From positions 857,286 to 921,285 of the forward strand of contig PJRA01000160.1 of NCBI GenBank assembly GCA_016987375.1: a DNA stretch of 64,000 nt, given 5' to 3'. Made by a program: the position numbers and the translations under genes. Below, one piece after another: positions 33,061 to 45,913 of this stretch; position 1 is the first letter of the stretch; each line of letters starts with the position of its first letter. Source of the DNA: Brachionus koreanus (lineage: Eukaryota > Rotifera > Eurotatoria > Ploima > Brachionidae). The notes beneath the pieces were generated by a model that searched no databases, had not been told where the DNA came from, and worked only from the letters and a program-made list of their open reading frames with translations.

Positions 33061-35691
33061 ACATAGAAATTTATATTTATTTTTTTTTATTAAAAAGTTA
33101 TTATTTTATTAAAATTATTTTAATTTTTTGATTTTCAATAAAATGCATAAAAAAATTTTTCCCATATTTTCATTGATTTTTTATGTTGCATATATTGACA
33201 TTATTTGAAAATATTTTCCAATTTGCAACAAGATCTTTTAGGTAAAAATAAGAATTAACACACACATGAGAAGATGTAAATCAACACAAAATACAATCAT
33301 AATAGATTCGACTTAAAAATTTTTTTCTTTCCTATTCATTTAATCATTTAATTTAATTAAAAAAACATACATGGAAAGTAAAAACAACAAAAAATTCTTA
33401 TTTAAGAATCGTTAAATTTAAAATTAAAAAAAAATATTGAATTTTTTTTCATTTTAAAACATGTAAAATAATTTTTCTTCTTTCAAATGCAGACATAAAG
33501 ACAAAATTAATTATTTTTTTTAACGTAAATCCTGCTTATTATCCAAGATAACTCGTTTGGAGTTTAAAAATTCTCTTTAGAAAATTTTATTCGGTCAGAC
33601 ATTTGTTCAAAATTCCTAATATTTCAAAATATGATCTTTCAAAATTTATGCCAGATATCTTAGATGGAATAATTATTTATTTTGTATAGGCGAATTTTTT
33701 TAATATCTTAACGCCAATGCTGAATCATTATAAATCAAATATTTTAGTATGAAATTATTAAAATTTCAGAATCCCTTTAAAAAAAACCAACTCTTTCAAA
33801 AGTTAATTAAAATATGAAATACTTAAGGGTAATGCTTTCTTAAATCAGCAAAGAAAATAAAAACAAATATAAAAACAAAATGAATATGGATATATTTTTA
33901 AGATACTATTTCATCTTTTACAAATGAAATTTTTAACTTAACTGATTTCTTTAAAACCTTTAGTCAATTAAAATAAGTTAGTAGTGAATTTATGCTTGAT
34001 TCCGTTTGATTGCATGATTTAAATTTTGTCACATAAATTAAATTATGGTCCAAAGATTTTGTTTTTTTTTTTTAAATTTGATCTAGCATTACTCATTAAA
34101 AAAATTTATTTTAACTATTGTAATAGATTTTTAAAAATTTAATTTATCAAAACAGTTTATATGCTTTTTTTAAATACATTTTTTAAAAAATGCTATTTTT
34201 TTTAATAAAAAATAATACAAATAATTTTTGCAAATTTCTAAATCTATTTTAATAATACTTGGGGATAATTTAACTTTTTTTGTTTTATTTTTAAAAAAAT
34301 ATTTGTATTTAAAATTTTTATTAAATATATTGTCTTTCGAAAGAAAATAATTATTTTATAAATTAATTATAAATTAATTTTTATTCCACGTTTGGTTAAA
34401 TAAGAAAACTAAAATTTGTTTAAGCACTCAAATAATAAGATATTTATCGATGAAATTATTGCATCTGAAAAAACAGATTATGATTAATAATCATAAATTT
34501 TACTATTTGCGTCAAAATTTTGTTTGGTCGAAAAGGTAAATAAGATAGAAGGCGGTTTATATCATTTGGAAAACTTGAACTCAAAATATTTTTTGATTTC
34601 GAAAAAAAAATTAAGCAATATTTAAATAATTGAATTCTTTTTATCAAAACTCTATATACATAAATTCATGCAATAATTAAAAATAACAATTTATTTTTCC
34701 TTTTTCAAACTAATCGGATATTTTTGCAACAAACAATTTCTATGTCATAAATTTTAAACATTTCTTTTTAAATTAATTTCATAATATTTTTCATAAAATT
34801 TTGCTACATCTGATCTAAATTTATTTTGTTAAATTTCAAACAAAAAATCAATTTAGTTTGAAAATAAATTTTCGATTCGATTTTAAAATGGTCTTATATT
34901 AGTTTTTTAAAAATGTTTAATTTATGATTGTACCTTTTGTTCCGCTTCCTTTTAATTGACTTATTTGTTAGCTTATGTAAATTTTTACTTTTAAAAATGT
35001 AAATTGCATTTCTTCTAAAATTAACAATACTTTAGAATTTTAAAGGAAAAAAATATGTGATGAACAACGATTAAAAATATCGAATAAAATATTGTCTAAT
35101 GAATTTTATTGGTAAAATTAATATTTCTTTCTTTTATTTTAGCTTGTTTTCATGATTGAACATTCTTTAATAATTATTTGTTAAAATTTTTTCATCTTTC
35201 GGGAGCCTGAAAATTAATCAGAATTAAAGTCGTTATGGAAAATTTTTTAACTGTTTTTTTTAATAAAATAAATTAAGTGATTCAAACAGGATTATTTAAT
35301 CAGATCTATTACCTAAAATATAAATATTTTATTTTTAAGAATTGAGAAAATTATTAGAAAATTTCTTTAGGCTCCCATATACACCAAAAATTTCATTGTT
35401 GTTCCATCAATATTTGCATATGATGAGAAATATGCTGAGTTAGCTTTAAAAAAACATTAATGTCAAGAATTTGTCAATGGATGATAGAATTTTTCTTTTT
35501 ACAAAAAAGAGTTTTGAGCCTATTTATCATATATCAGAGAAATCGAATATTTAGAATATATTAAAACGTGTTGTTTATGATATTGTATCTGATGTAATTT
35601 ATATTTTTCAATTTGAATATTTTGTATTTAGATAAAAATCAATATTTCAACAAATATATGAGTAATATAAATTTTATTGATTAAAATTTTT
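33061..35691. other. Intergenic, ankyrin gene to ARH3-like gene
   Basis: 2.6 kb of AT-rich sequence with no supported gene. A 63-codon minus-strand frame at 34456-34647 shows no family features. Confidence 0.5.
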
Positions 35692-38600
35692 ATGAACAAA
35701 TTTTTGGATTTTGTTGCATCAGTTTTACCTCACAAGTAAGCTCTTATTTTAAATTTTTTTTATTGTCTAAACAAGATTTTGAATATGCCGATTCTATTTT
35801 AGAATAGAATATCGATTTAATATTTTTAGACACAGAGTTGCAAAATATCATTCTAAGCTTTTTAATTATTGCTTTTCGCTAAAATAACAATTTAAAAATA
35901 TATTTGAAAAAAGCTTCTTAACTCAATACATAAATTGGTTCAGTAACATTTAAATAAAATATTTGAATCAATAAAAAAATATTTAGACTAACATGATTTT
36001 GATTCAAATTTAAAATAATCCTAGATTTTAAGTTTTGTTGCATTTAATCTGAGCTAAAAATAATTAAAGAGTCGAATTATTTAGAGAAATTTTTTTTAGT
36101 TAAAAAAAGATTCAATATATTAGTCAGAATTAAAATATGTATTAAATTCATTTAGGATTCACTTTTAATTATTTTAAAATGTGTGATTATTATTTAAAAT
36201 GATTTCAATAGAGAATTTAATACGTTTGAAAAATATTCTCAAAGAATTAAATCATCGGCTGATTCTTAAGTCTCAAAATTAATTAGAATATTTAATAATT
36301 TTATTTTTTTTTAATAGGATTTTAACCAAAGTGGGTTTTTTGGATAAAACTATTCAAAGAAGAAAGAGCGAAAAAACACAAAATGAGCGAGAATTGTATT
36401 GTAATAAATTTGAAGGAGCTATTTTGGGTAAATATTATTTTTTTCGATTATAGTATTTCCTTGCTCGATATTACAGCCTCATAAACCCACACAAAACTTT
36501 GACACATGAGCTAAATAACCAAGAAAATCAAATTAACACCTATTTAAATTAATTAAACTTGGAGTATTTTGTTAAACTGATAGATCTGATCTGAGAACGA
36601 TGGATGGTTTATTCACAAAGTATTAAGAAATAGATAGATTTTTTTAAAAATATAAAATAAACCCCTGGGACGAATGCAAAAAAGTGCATATATTTGTTAT
36701 TTTTAAGGTATAAAAATCAGCACACCTTCTCTTTTTATTTAAAAAAAAATCAAGTTTGTAGAAAAATTTATGCTCTTTTAGAACTGATATAAAATGTCTA
36801 TATATTAAAGTCTTATCATAAAGATTTTTAGTCTTAAGGACCAGCAATTTGTTATTTGGCCGTCTATTTTTCGACCTTGAGTTAAAAAAAAAAACTCAAA
36901 CAATAATTAAGTATTAAAGCTAAAAACTCGATTTTAATGCAGACTCAAGGTTCATAACATGTCTTTAGAGTATGTGGTGTAATTTTAAAATTTTTTAATA
37001 TGGGTATATAGAATTTAATGCATGCGCTAAAGTTCTGTTTTGGTTTATGCGGCTGCAATATCGATCAAGGAAAAATTGCAAAAAGTAATAACTTTTCTTT
37101 AATTTGTGAATATTACTAATTTTTTAAGAATGAAAAACTTTGCGTTTTTTTATGCCTTGCTGTTAAATAAGCGGGTGATTTCATTTTTTTTAAATGATCA
37201 TTTTTAAAATGAATTTTAGATTAAATTTTTTAGTTCAATCTAAAAATCTAAAACAATAAAATCTAAAGACATTTTCAAAAATTCTGGATAATTGATATTC
37301 GGATACAAATCTATAATTTTTTTAAAACCTTTTTTTAAAGCCAAATTTAATGCTTTTTAGTTAATAATAAATAGGATGATTAAACTTAGATTTACTCTCT
37401 AAAATAAATATATAAAGTAATACTTACATTAAATACATTACTTACATTTTCTCACTGATTTTAAGGAATAAGTCAACTTAAAACTATTCTATTTACATAA
37501 ACAACTTAATTTTCTAACATAATTAATCTATGATTAAAGAAAGCCGGTTTTTGTTTTAGAAAATAACATTATGATATATGAAAAATTTATTCCAAAACAT
37601 CTAAGAAACTATTTAGATAAATAGAAATAAGAATACCGGATTTAATTCCCACCACTATTCTATCTAGCAAGCCTCCAGTTCACATTTGTCTGGAGTTATT
37701 TTCATCTAAAATATTTTCTCATAATTATTGATTTTTGAAAGTAGCAATAATTGATCAAACAAAAAAAATTAATTTTACATATTTAAAAAAAATGCATTTT
37801 TGTTTATTTATTTTAAATTAAAGTAATCAAAATTAATCAAATTTATATATTGTTTATTTTACCAGATTTTGTTCTAAAGATATTTTTTTTAAAAATTTTT
37901 AAGATACCCTAAAATATTTTAAAATATATTTAGAATATTTAAAAAACATTTAAATTTATTTTTTCAATTAGCTGAGAGATTTTGATTAAAAATGAATTAG
38001 ATTCTAAATTTTAAATAATAAAGGATCTTTAATTGGAGACTGTCTTGGAAAATGTTTAGAAGGAATTTGGGCTCCAGATTTAAATGAAATGTTAGAAGAA
38101 CTGAAACAAGCTAAAGAAACTGATGACGAGTCTGGATACAATTTTTTCAAATGCTATTCAGATGACACCGCATTAACTCGAGCTACATTAGACTCAATGA
38201 TTGACAATCAAGATTTTTATCTCCAAGATGTTGTTGAACGATTTTTAGAAGTTTTCTACAATGATCAAAATCGAGGCTTTTCGAGTGCATCAAAAACACT
38301 TTTCAAAAAGCTCTCATTTTTAAAAGCAAAAAATGAATTGAAAAATCGGTTTTTAATTCCCTCAATGGAACTTTTTGACGGCGAGGGCTCTTATGGTAGT
38401 GGCGGAGCAATGAGATGTGCACCTATTGCACTATTTACATTTCTAAAACCTCTAGATGAAATGAAACTTGTTTGTGAACTTAGTACAAAAATTACTCACA
38501 CCCATAAGTTTGCCGTAATTGGCGCTCTACAGCAATGCTTTTCTATTCGCTTAGCTCTCTACGCTAACAAAAATAACAATTTATTTAATTTGGACAATTT

Positions 38601-39294
38601 TTATTTAAAAATTTTAAACTTTGTTTATGATCTTGAACTCAACTACGATTTTCAAGACCAAATTAACCTAAAACATTTGAACGAATACTCAGATGTTTTA
38701 AAGCATAATATGATGTCATATATGGAACAGAAAAAAATTTGGTCTAATGATAAACAATTAAACAAAATAAAACAAAATTCTAACAAATTTTCATATACAT
38801 ATTTATTGTTAAAATTATTTAAAATAATTAAAAAATGCCGCCGTGGTCAACGAATTAATATGCAAGCTTTGTTCAAAGTAATTTCAAGTTATAATTCAAC
38901 CGCTATAGAATCGATTCCATTGAGTTTGTTTTCTTTTATGATAGCCAGTGATCCCAAATGTGAAAATGAAGTTAATTTAAAATTAAATACTAAGCGAGCA
39001 TTTAAAGAATATGGAGTTGTCGAAAGAGTTATATTTTATGCAGTTTCTTTTGGAGGTGAAGCTCAAAAAATAGCTTCAATGGCCGGTGCCATAGCTGGTG
39101 CTTTCAATTCATCTGAATACGTGCCTAGATATTTAGTAGAAATGTGTGAGTCGTGTGAAGATATTCGAAAGTATGCCAAGCAATTGTTCGAGATAAGCTT
39201 TAATGAAGATAGTGTGCTAAGTGAACTAGAAATTGTGGGACAATACGATATAAGTGACCTAGAATTAGATAACTCAAATGAGTTTTCAACATAA
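35692..39294 (+). CDS. ADPRS: ARH3-like ADP-ribosylglycohydrolase family protein, metal site incomplete
   Basis: Exons 35692-35735, 36318-36427 and 38024-39294 join in phase to 474 residues (human ARH3 is 363). ARH3 removes ADP-ribose from serine and cleaves poly-ADP-ribose using two magnesium ions. Visible family blocks: FEGAILGSLIGDCLG (spanning the second junction), Glu64 at the gate position, CYSDDTAL (Asp98-Asp99, first metal motif), GSYGSGGAMR and MAGAIAGAF. The second metal motif, normally GGDTDTIA, reads GGEAQKIA here (residues 395-402): both metal-binding aspartates and the following threonine are replaced. The middle carries a long lysine/asparagine-rich insertion. Exon 1 is the weakest part; it is chosen because it supplies an ATG and the exact phase. 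The second intron is 1.6 kb. It may be a pseudoenzyme or a binding protein. Confidence 0.82.
36428..38023 (+). other. Long second intron of the ARH3-like gene
   Basis: 1596 bp between GTAAAT and AAAG, unusually long for this window, where most introns are 46-72 bp. No internal gene or mobile-element ends were recognised. Confidence 0.6.
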
Positions 39295-41488
39295 TTTTGT
39301 TAATGTTAATTATTTAAAATAAAAGATTGTTTAATTTTTTTTTATAAAATAAAAATTATTTTGATCTTTTTTGATTCATTTAAGTTTAGTGGTTTTTCCA
39401 TTGGAAAATTAGATTTTGAATATACAACATTTATTGATAAAATTATCGTGACTTATTTAATTTTGTTTTATTTAAATTATTAGACAAAATGAAAATTTAA
39501 AATGAACTTAGAAGAAAGCTTCTGTTATCTGGTACACACTGCTTTTCATATTTAGCTACTTACATTTATCTAAATTATTGAAAAAAAATTTGTTAACAAC
39601 AAAAATTTTGAGAATATTTTTTTATTTTTACTAAAAGAATAAAATTCAGAATTGACTCAACTTTTAAAAACAAAGAATCAATTAGAAAAACAATAATAAA
39701 TTAGTGTGCCCACGAATTTAATGATTAAATTAAATGACAATAAATTAATATAAAATTTGATTAATTAAAATTTAATTTATTCTTTATTTTTTTTTTATAT
39801 TCATTTAACACTTCTCTCTCATTTGATCCCATGTATTGTCATTGAATTTAACAAATAATTAATTTTTATAATCAAAAATTCTTTTTAATTTATTATGTTT
39901 CATTTGATTAAACAAGAATCTGAAATGGTTTCATTTCAAAAATAAAAATAATAAGCATGTTTATTCTATTGTTTTTAAAAAAAAAAACATATATTTTTTG
40001 GTGATAAACAATTAATATTCGGCTTCAGAATAAAAATTATATCAAAATATCTTAATATCTTAATTATAAAAAACTATATAAATGTGATACACTTCGACCT
40101 GAAAAATCGTCGAGTTCGTTAGTACGAGTATGTACTTATACTCGAACTAGTACTCGAAATACACATATTTTTCGAGTAGGAAATAAGTAAAAAACTTCAT
40201 TCTAAAAAATTTATTTTTTTATTAATTCAGTAAAATAAAGCTTTTCAATATTTTATTTATATAAAAAAAAATTTTCTTTTCAATAGAAATTTCATTTTCC
40301 AATTACATTTATATTTAAGTTGATCAACACTTTTTCAATTAAGATATCAGGCAACATATTCATATATCTCTTGTTGCACATTAGTCCGCAAATACTAGTA
40401 TATCTTTCGATAAAAGCACTTGAAAATGGAATTAAAAAAAGAATGACCTTATATTTTTTTATAAGATTTTAAATCTGAATGTTAAATACAACAATCAAGA
40501 TTAACTTGGTTAGATCATGAGTCTCTTGCATGATTAAATGAGATTTAGAATTTTATAGGAAAATAAGAGACAATTTGATTTCACTGCGTATTGATGTTTG
40601 TGACCAAAATTTGATGCAGAGACAAATATTCATGTGTAGCAAAACATGGCCAAGTGTAGTGGATAAGTCATAAAAGTCAAGCTTGCTATTTTGTCTTAAT
40701 TGTATTATATTCGCGATACAATAATTAAACTAGTTTTAGTAAAATGTAAAACAGTAAATTATAATTTTTTTATTAGAAGTTTCGAAACTAAAGTATCGCT
40801 CTTCTCTTTCTTCTTTCATTTACAATGGTAATAATAATTTAATTTTTAAAGAATCTTTCCTTATAAATTAAAAAAACCTGTTATTTTAATCTCCATAGTT
40901 CCAAAATCATTTAAAAAATTTTTAAAATATAAAAATTCTTTGAAAATTATTTAATCCAAGACTTAAAATACTAAGATTATAAATTATTAATAAAGATAAA
41001 ATATTAACATAATTAAATATTGATAATTATATATTAATGATTACCATTGTTTAGTTCTGTAGTTTTTAATTAAGAAACAAAAAAAATTAAGACAAAAAAT
41101 TTGAATTAATACATTTATTGTGCAATACATATTTGAACAGCTAAACTTTTCTTACAATTTTTAATCTATTTGAAGTCAAATATTTCGCATTGTAGTTTTT
41201 TTGAATTCTTAAAAAATATTTGATCATCTCTAACAATTGTGCATACTTTTCTTAAGAAATAAAAATAACTTGAATATCTATTTTTTTGAAATTTAAAATA
41301 AAAAATTATGAGTGAACAAAAAAAATTAAATATTTTATTAAAATTATGACCTAATTTAGCTTATCTAATAATTTGTAAAAATAAAATACAGACTTTGAGA
41401 AGTCACACACCCTTTTGAAACTGTAATTTGTTGTAAAAATTTTAAGCAAATAAATTGCCAATTTTATTTAAAATATAAAAAAAAGTAA
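39295..41488. other. Intergenic, ARH3-like gene to DHTKD1
   Basis: AT-rich. It contains the hairpin cluster at 40125-40178 and no recognisable gene. Confidence 0.5.
40125..40178. repeat. Two adjacent short hairpins built from TACTCGA repeats
   Basis: The first hairpin has the stem CGAGTAT/ATACTCG with a 6-nt loop (40125-40144). The second has the stem TACTCGAAA/TTTCGAGTA with a 10-nt loop (40151-40178). The TACTCG/CGAGTA word recurs several times in 60 bp, unlike the surrounding A/T runs. It may be a fragment of a miniature transposon; no target duplication was found. Confidence 0.6.
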
Positions 41489-44400
41489 ATGATGCTTCGC
41501 TGTTTCCATACAATCAAGAATTTAAGTAACAAGCACGCATTTTTAACTAATTTTAAACCAAGAAATTATCACTATCAGACTGAAATTTACATAAGAAAAT
41601 TTGAACATTTGGATGAAAGTCTGAACAAAAGATTAAAGGATGTAAATCTTAGTCGAAATAACCAATCAAAATTATATCGATTTATAAATGCATATAGACA
41701 GTATGGCTACAAAACTGCACAGCTAGATCCTTTAAATCAACAAAATATCCGTAACATTTTTTTAGAATTGGATCCCGCTACCTATGGTCTTGAAAGAGAT
41801 TCTACTAAATATCTAATTAAAGATTTGATACATGCATCTGAATCTGAACAGCTTACCATAGATGAAATTGAAAATTATCTTAAAAATATTTACTCAGACA
41901 AGATTTCAATTGAGTTTGATTTTATTTCTAATCCAGAAGAAAAATTATGGATAGAACAAAAATTTGAAGAGCATTTGTTCAAGTCAATTGAAAATGATAC
42001 TAGATTAGGAATCTTAAATATTTTAATGAAATCTCAGGTAAGAAAAACTTTTTTAATATTATTTGAAGAAAAAAATTTTTTAAAAAAAGGTGTTTGATAA
42101 TTTTTTGGCCGAAAAATTCCCTTCTTTCAAACGATATTCTCTTGAGGGAGGAGAATCAGCGATGGCTTTCTATCATTCGATATTTTCTGGATTGGCCAAA
42201 AGTGAAATTGAACAACTAATAGTAGGAATAGCCCATAGAGGCAGACTTAATCTAGTCACATGCTTACTAAACCTCGATCCAGTTCTACTTTTCGCCAAAG
42301 TAATTTGAATAAAATGATTTTTTATTTTTTTTTATTTTTTTTAAAGATAAAAGGAAAGAGTGAATACTCATCTGATGTTACTGCTACTGGAGATATATCA
42401 CACCACTTTCGTATATTTTAGTTTAAATAGCATTAACTTAAAAAATTAATTTAATTTGCATTAAAGCATGCTCAACTGATTTGACTTATGATGGTAAAAA
42501 AATTCATGTGTCACTTTTACAAAATCCTTCTCATTTGGAAGCAGTTGATCCGCTTGTTCTTGGAAAAACACGAGCTAAACAAATGCTTACCAAAGATTGT
42601 TTATACTCAAATGATCCTCAAACAACATCGAGCAAAGTAGCTTCATTTTTGATACATGGTGATGCAGCATTTGCAGGACAAGGAATTGTGTCGGAAACAT
42701 TTCAACTTTCTAAACTTCCAAGCTACTCTGTTGGCGGTACAATTCATTTAATAACGAATAATCAATTGGGTTTTACATTACCATCTAATTTGGGTCGATC
42801 AGGAAATTTCAACAGTGATCTAGCCAAAGGTTTTGAATGTCCCATAATTCATGTTAATGGTGATGATCCAGAAGTAATAAAAATTATTTTAAACAATCAA
42901 AATTTAAACAAAAATTTTTTTTCTAAAAGCTAGCTTATAAAGCTGGACAATTTGCAGTAGAATATCGCAACAAATTTGGAAAAGATGTTCTTGTTGACTT
43001 GGTATGTTTCCGTAAATACGGACACAATGAATTAGACGACCCATCATTCACTAATCCTTTAATGTACAAAACTATAAATTCGCGCGAAACAGTACCTAAC
43101 ATGTACAAAAAAAAATTGATAGATCAAAATTTAGCTAATTTTGAATCTGTTGAACAAGATGTGAAAAATTTTGAATCTACGTTGGGTAATGCTTTGGCCA
43201 GAGTAGAAGCAAATGACTATAAATTTGAATTGAGAAACAGTTATTTAAACAAACAGTGGTCAGAAATGAACCTGTCATCTAATAGTCAACGGAGCACTTG
43301 GAGCACAGGTTGCAATTTGGATCTATTGAAGTTTGTTGGTGCTAAGTCTGTTTCATATCCGCCGAAATTTTCGGTACATGCTACCATTGAACGAGCTCAT
43401 GTTCAAAAAAGATTGGATAGAATACGTGATGGAAAAAAGATTGACTGGTCAACAGCAGAGGCATTGGCAATTGGAAGCTTAATATCACAGGGCTACAATG
43501 TTCGCATAAGTGGACAAGATGTTGGTAGAGGAACTTTTAGTCATAGACATGCAATGCTCGTTGATCAAAAAAATAACAAAACATACATTCCATTAAATAA
43601 TTTGGACGAAAATCAGAAATCTTTTTATGAAGTAAATTTATTTTAAAAATGTATTAATTTTAACTTTAAGATTCATTTAATTTTTTAAGATTTGTAATTC
43701 ATTTTTGTCAGAAGAAGCAGTAATGGGTTTTGACTATGGTAAACTTTTTTGATCAAATAAAGAAATAATAAAATTTGATTTTTGATTAGGATTTTCTTTG
43801 GACAATCCGAACAACTTAGTAATTTGGGAAGCACAATTTGGAGATTTTTTCAATGGTGCTCAGATAATAATTGATACGTATATATCTTCGGGAGAAGCAA
43901 AATGGCTCTATCAATCCGGTTTAGTACTTTTGCTACCACATGGATTCGATGGAGCCGGGCCTGAACATTCATCTTGTAGAATTGAAAGATTTTTACAGAT
44001 GAGTTCTAGTAAAGAAGATAAAGTGGACTCGGATGATATTAATTATTTCATAGCGAACCCAACTACACCTGCTAACTACTTTCATTTGTTAAGAAGGCAA
44101 ATGATGATGCCATATCGAAAACCATTGATTATGGCGTCGCCCAAGACCCTCCTGCGTTTACCTGAGTGTGTTTCAACATTAGAAGATATGTGTGAAAATA
44201 CATCGTTTAAATCAGTTATAGAAGATACTAAAGTGATATTTTTAAATCATAGTTTTTTCAAAATTTTAAACTTAAATATTTAAAAAAGATTGATAGCAAA
44301 GATTCTGTCAAGCGAATAATATTTGTGTTTGGAAAACATTATTATGCATTAGAAAGTGAAAGAGCCAAAAGAGGTCTCAAAGATGTTGCACTTATTCGAA

Positions 44401-44660
44401 TTGAAGAGCTTAGTCCATTTCCAGTATATGAAATTCGAAATGTAATTGAACAGTTTAAGAATGCTAAAGAATTTGTTTGGTCTCAAGAAGAACATAGAAA
44501 TATGGGGGCTTGGTCATTTGTATCACCACGGTTCGAAAATATTCTCGGCATTAAGCTAAAATATTCTGGACGAGAGGTTCATAATACAATAGTTGGTATT
44601 GGTGAATTACATGCGAAAGAAGCAAAATATGTTATTAATAGACCTTTTGAGAAATTTTAA
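41489..44660 (+). CDS. DHTKD1: 2-oxoadipate dehydrogenase E1 (DHTKD1), mitochondrial
   Basis: Eight exons (41489-42037, 42090-42299, 42347-42410, 42467-42873, 42930-43631, 43690-43738, 43790-44232, 44289-44660) join in frame to 931 residues (human 919). The thiamine-diphosphate enzyme decarboxylates 2-oxoadipate in lysine and tryptophan breakdown as part of the 2-oxoadipate dehydrogenase complex. Family landmarks run the full length: [104 protein letters not shown] and [13 protein letters not shown] at the C-terminus. The N-terminus is basic and Phe/Asn-rich, fitting a mitochondrial presequence. All seven introns are 47-58 bp. At the fourth junction (PE-LAYKA) several residues are missing relative to the human enzyme. 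Confidence 0.95.
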
Positions 44661-45720
44661 ATTTGTTATTTTGTCTAATTTTAAATAAAAAATTTAAAAA
44701 AGCTTCTAAATGTTTATTATAATTAAAAAGTTCAGTCTATCCTTGATTTTGTCATGGGTTTGTGTGAAGTTAAAAACGTTGACAAAAGTAAAAATTTTAA
44801 TTTGTTAATCTTAACCAAACGACTCAAGACGAAAGTTAAGTTGACAAATTTCCTAGTAATTAAGAATGGGACTTAGATTCTTTTTTGTCCGTGTTTTCAA
44901 AAACGGTGACAAAAACAAAAATTGACAAATTTGGAGTGAACAAAATCGAATATAGACTGTATTATGAAAAATCTTCATTAGCATTACCAAATTTTAATTA
45001 AAAATGATGGTTAAATAAAAAAATTAATTAAATCTATAGAAAAATTCAAAAGTAATTGCTCTTAAACATTATTTTTGAAAAAATAAAATTATGATCAATT
45101 GATTATTATTTTAGAAAAATATTTTTTTTACTCAAAAAAATAAAAATTAGAATTTTATTTCATTATTTTAAAATTGTTAAATTTAAAGATATTTAGAAAT
45201 AGCTTCAATCTTAAGAATAAGTAGTGTACTTAACACTCAAAGACCAGATGAATTTTTTGATCATTTTATTTGAATCTTTTTTATACTTTTTTCATTGAAA
45301 ATAAAAGTATTTTATATTATAAAATTATTTAACTTTTGTTTTAATATATGATTGAAAAAAAATTGTAAAAAAATGATTAAATTTATTGAATGAAAAACAA
45401 ATAAAGGAAGTAATAAAATAGATTTAAAAGACCTCTCCGGTTTTTGAGTGTTAAGTAAAAAAAAGAAATATTCTAATTAAACAAACATTGAAAAAAATTT
45501 TTTTTTTCAATTTGATGCAACAAGATGGAAATATTTGAAATTTTATCTAGTTTTAGATTTAGAATCTTTTTTGATTGTCTTCTTGTGAAAAATGCAGCTT
45601 TAGGTCTGGTGAAATGTGAAGCCTTTTTTTAAGGGAACAGACTTAATGAGACTTAACTGAATATTCCAGCTTCTCTAAAGCTTGATTGACCTTATATAAA
45701 CTGATGAAAAAAGCCATTCT
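44661..45720. other. Intergenic, DHTKD1 3' flank
   Basis: AT-rich with no gene seen; DHTKD1 3' UTR at left. Confidence 0.45.
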
Positions 45721-45721
45721 G

Positions 45722-45913
45722 GGTTCATTCATGTCTAACTGGTTAGTGGTAACCAGCGGGGTATCACAAGGCTCAGTTTTGGGGTCTCTATTATATAAAT
45801 ATTTATATATTTTCTTTTAGCTGGTTTGTTAAGCAAATGTGAGGAATATGCTGATGATGTTAAAGTTTTATCTATAATTAAAAGACTTCTACAATTTCAA
45901 AGAGCTTTCATTT
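45722..45913 (+). pseudogene. LINE reverse-transcriptase relic
   Basis: One frame reads NWLVVTSGVSQGSVLGSLLY, the GxPQGSVLGPLLF signature of non-LTR reverse transcriptases. After a short gap and a frame change comes LSKCEEYADDVKVLS, which carries the YADD catalytic motif. The two motifs are closer together than in an intact enzyme, and stops lie between and around them, so this is a short dead fragment. Confidence 0.8.

Noticed and set aside
41474..41479. TATAAA 15 bp before the DHTKD1 start codon
   Set aside because: Too close to the ATG to act as its TATA box; chance match in A/T-rich DNA.
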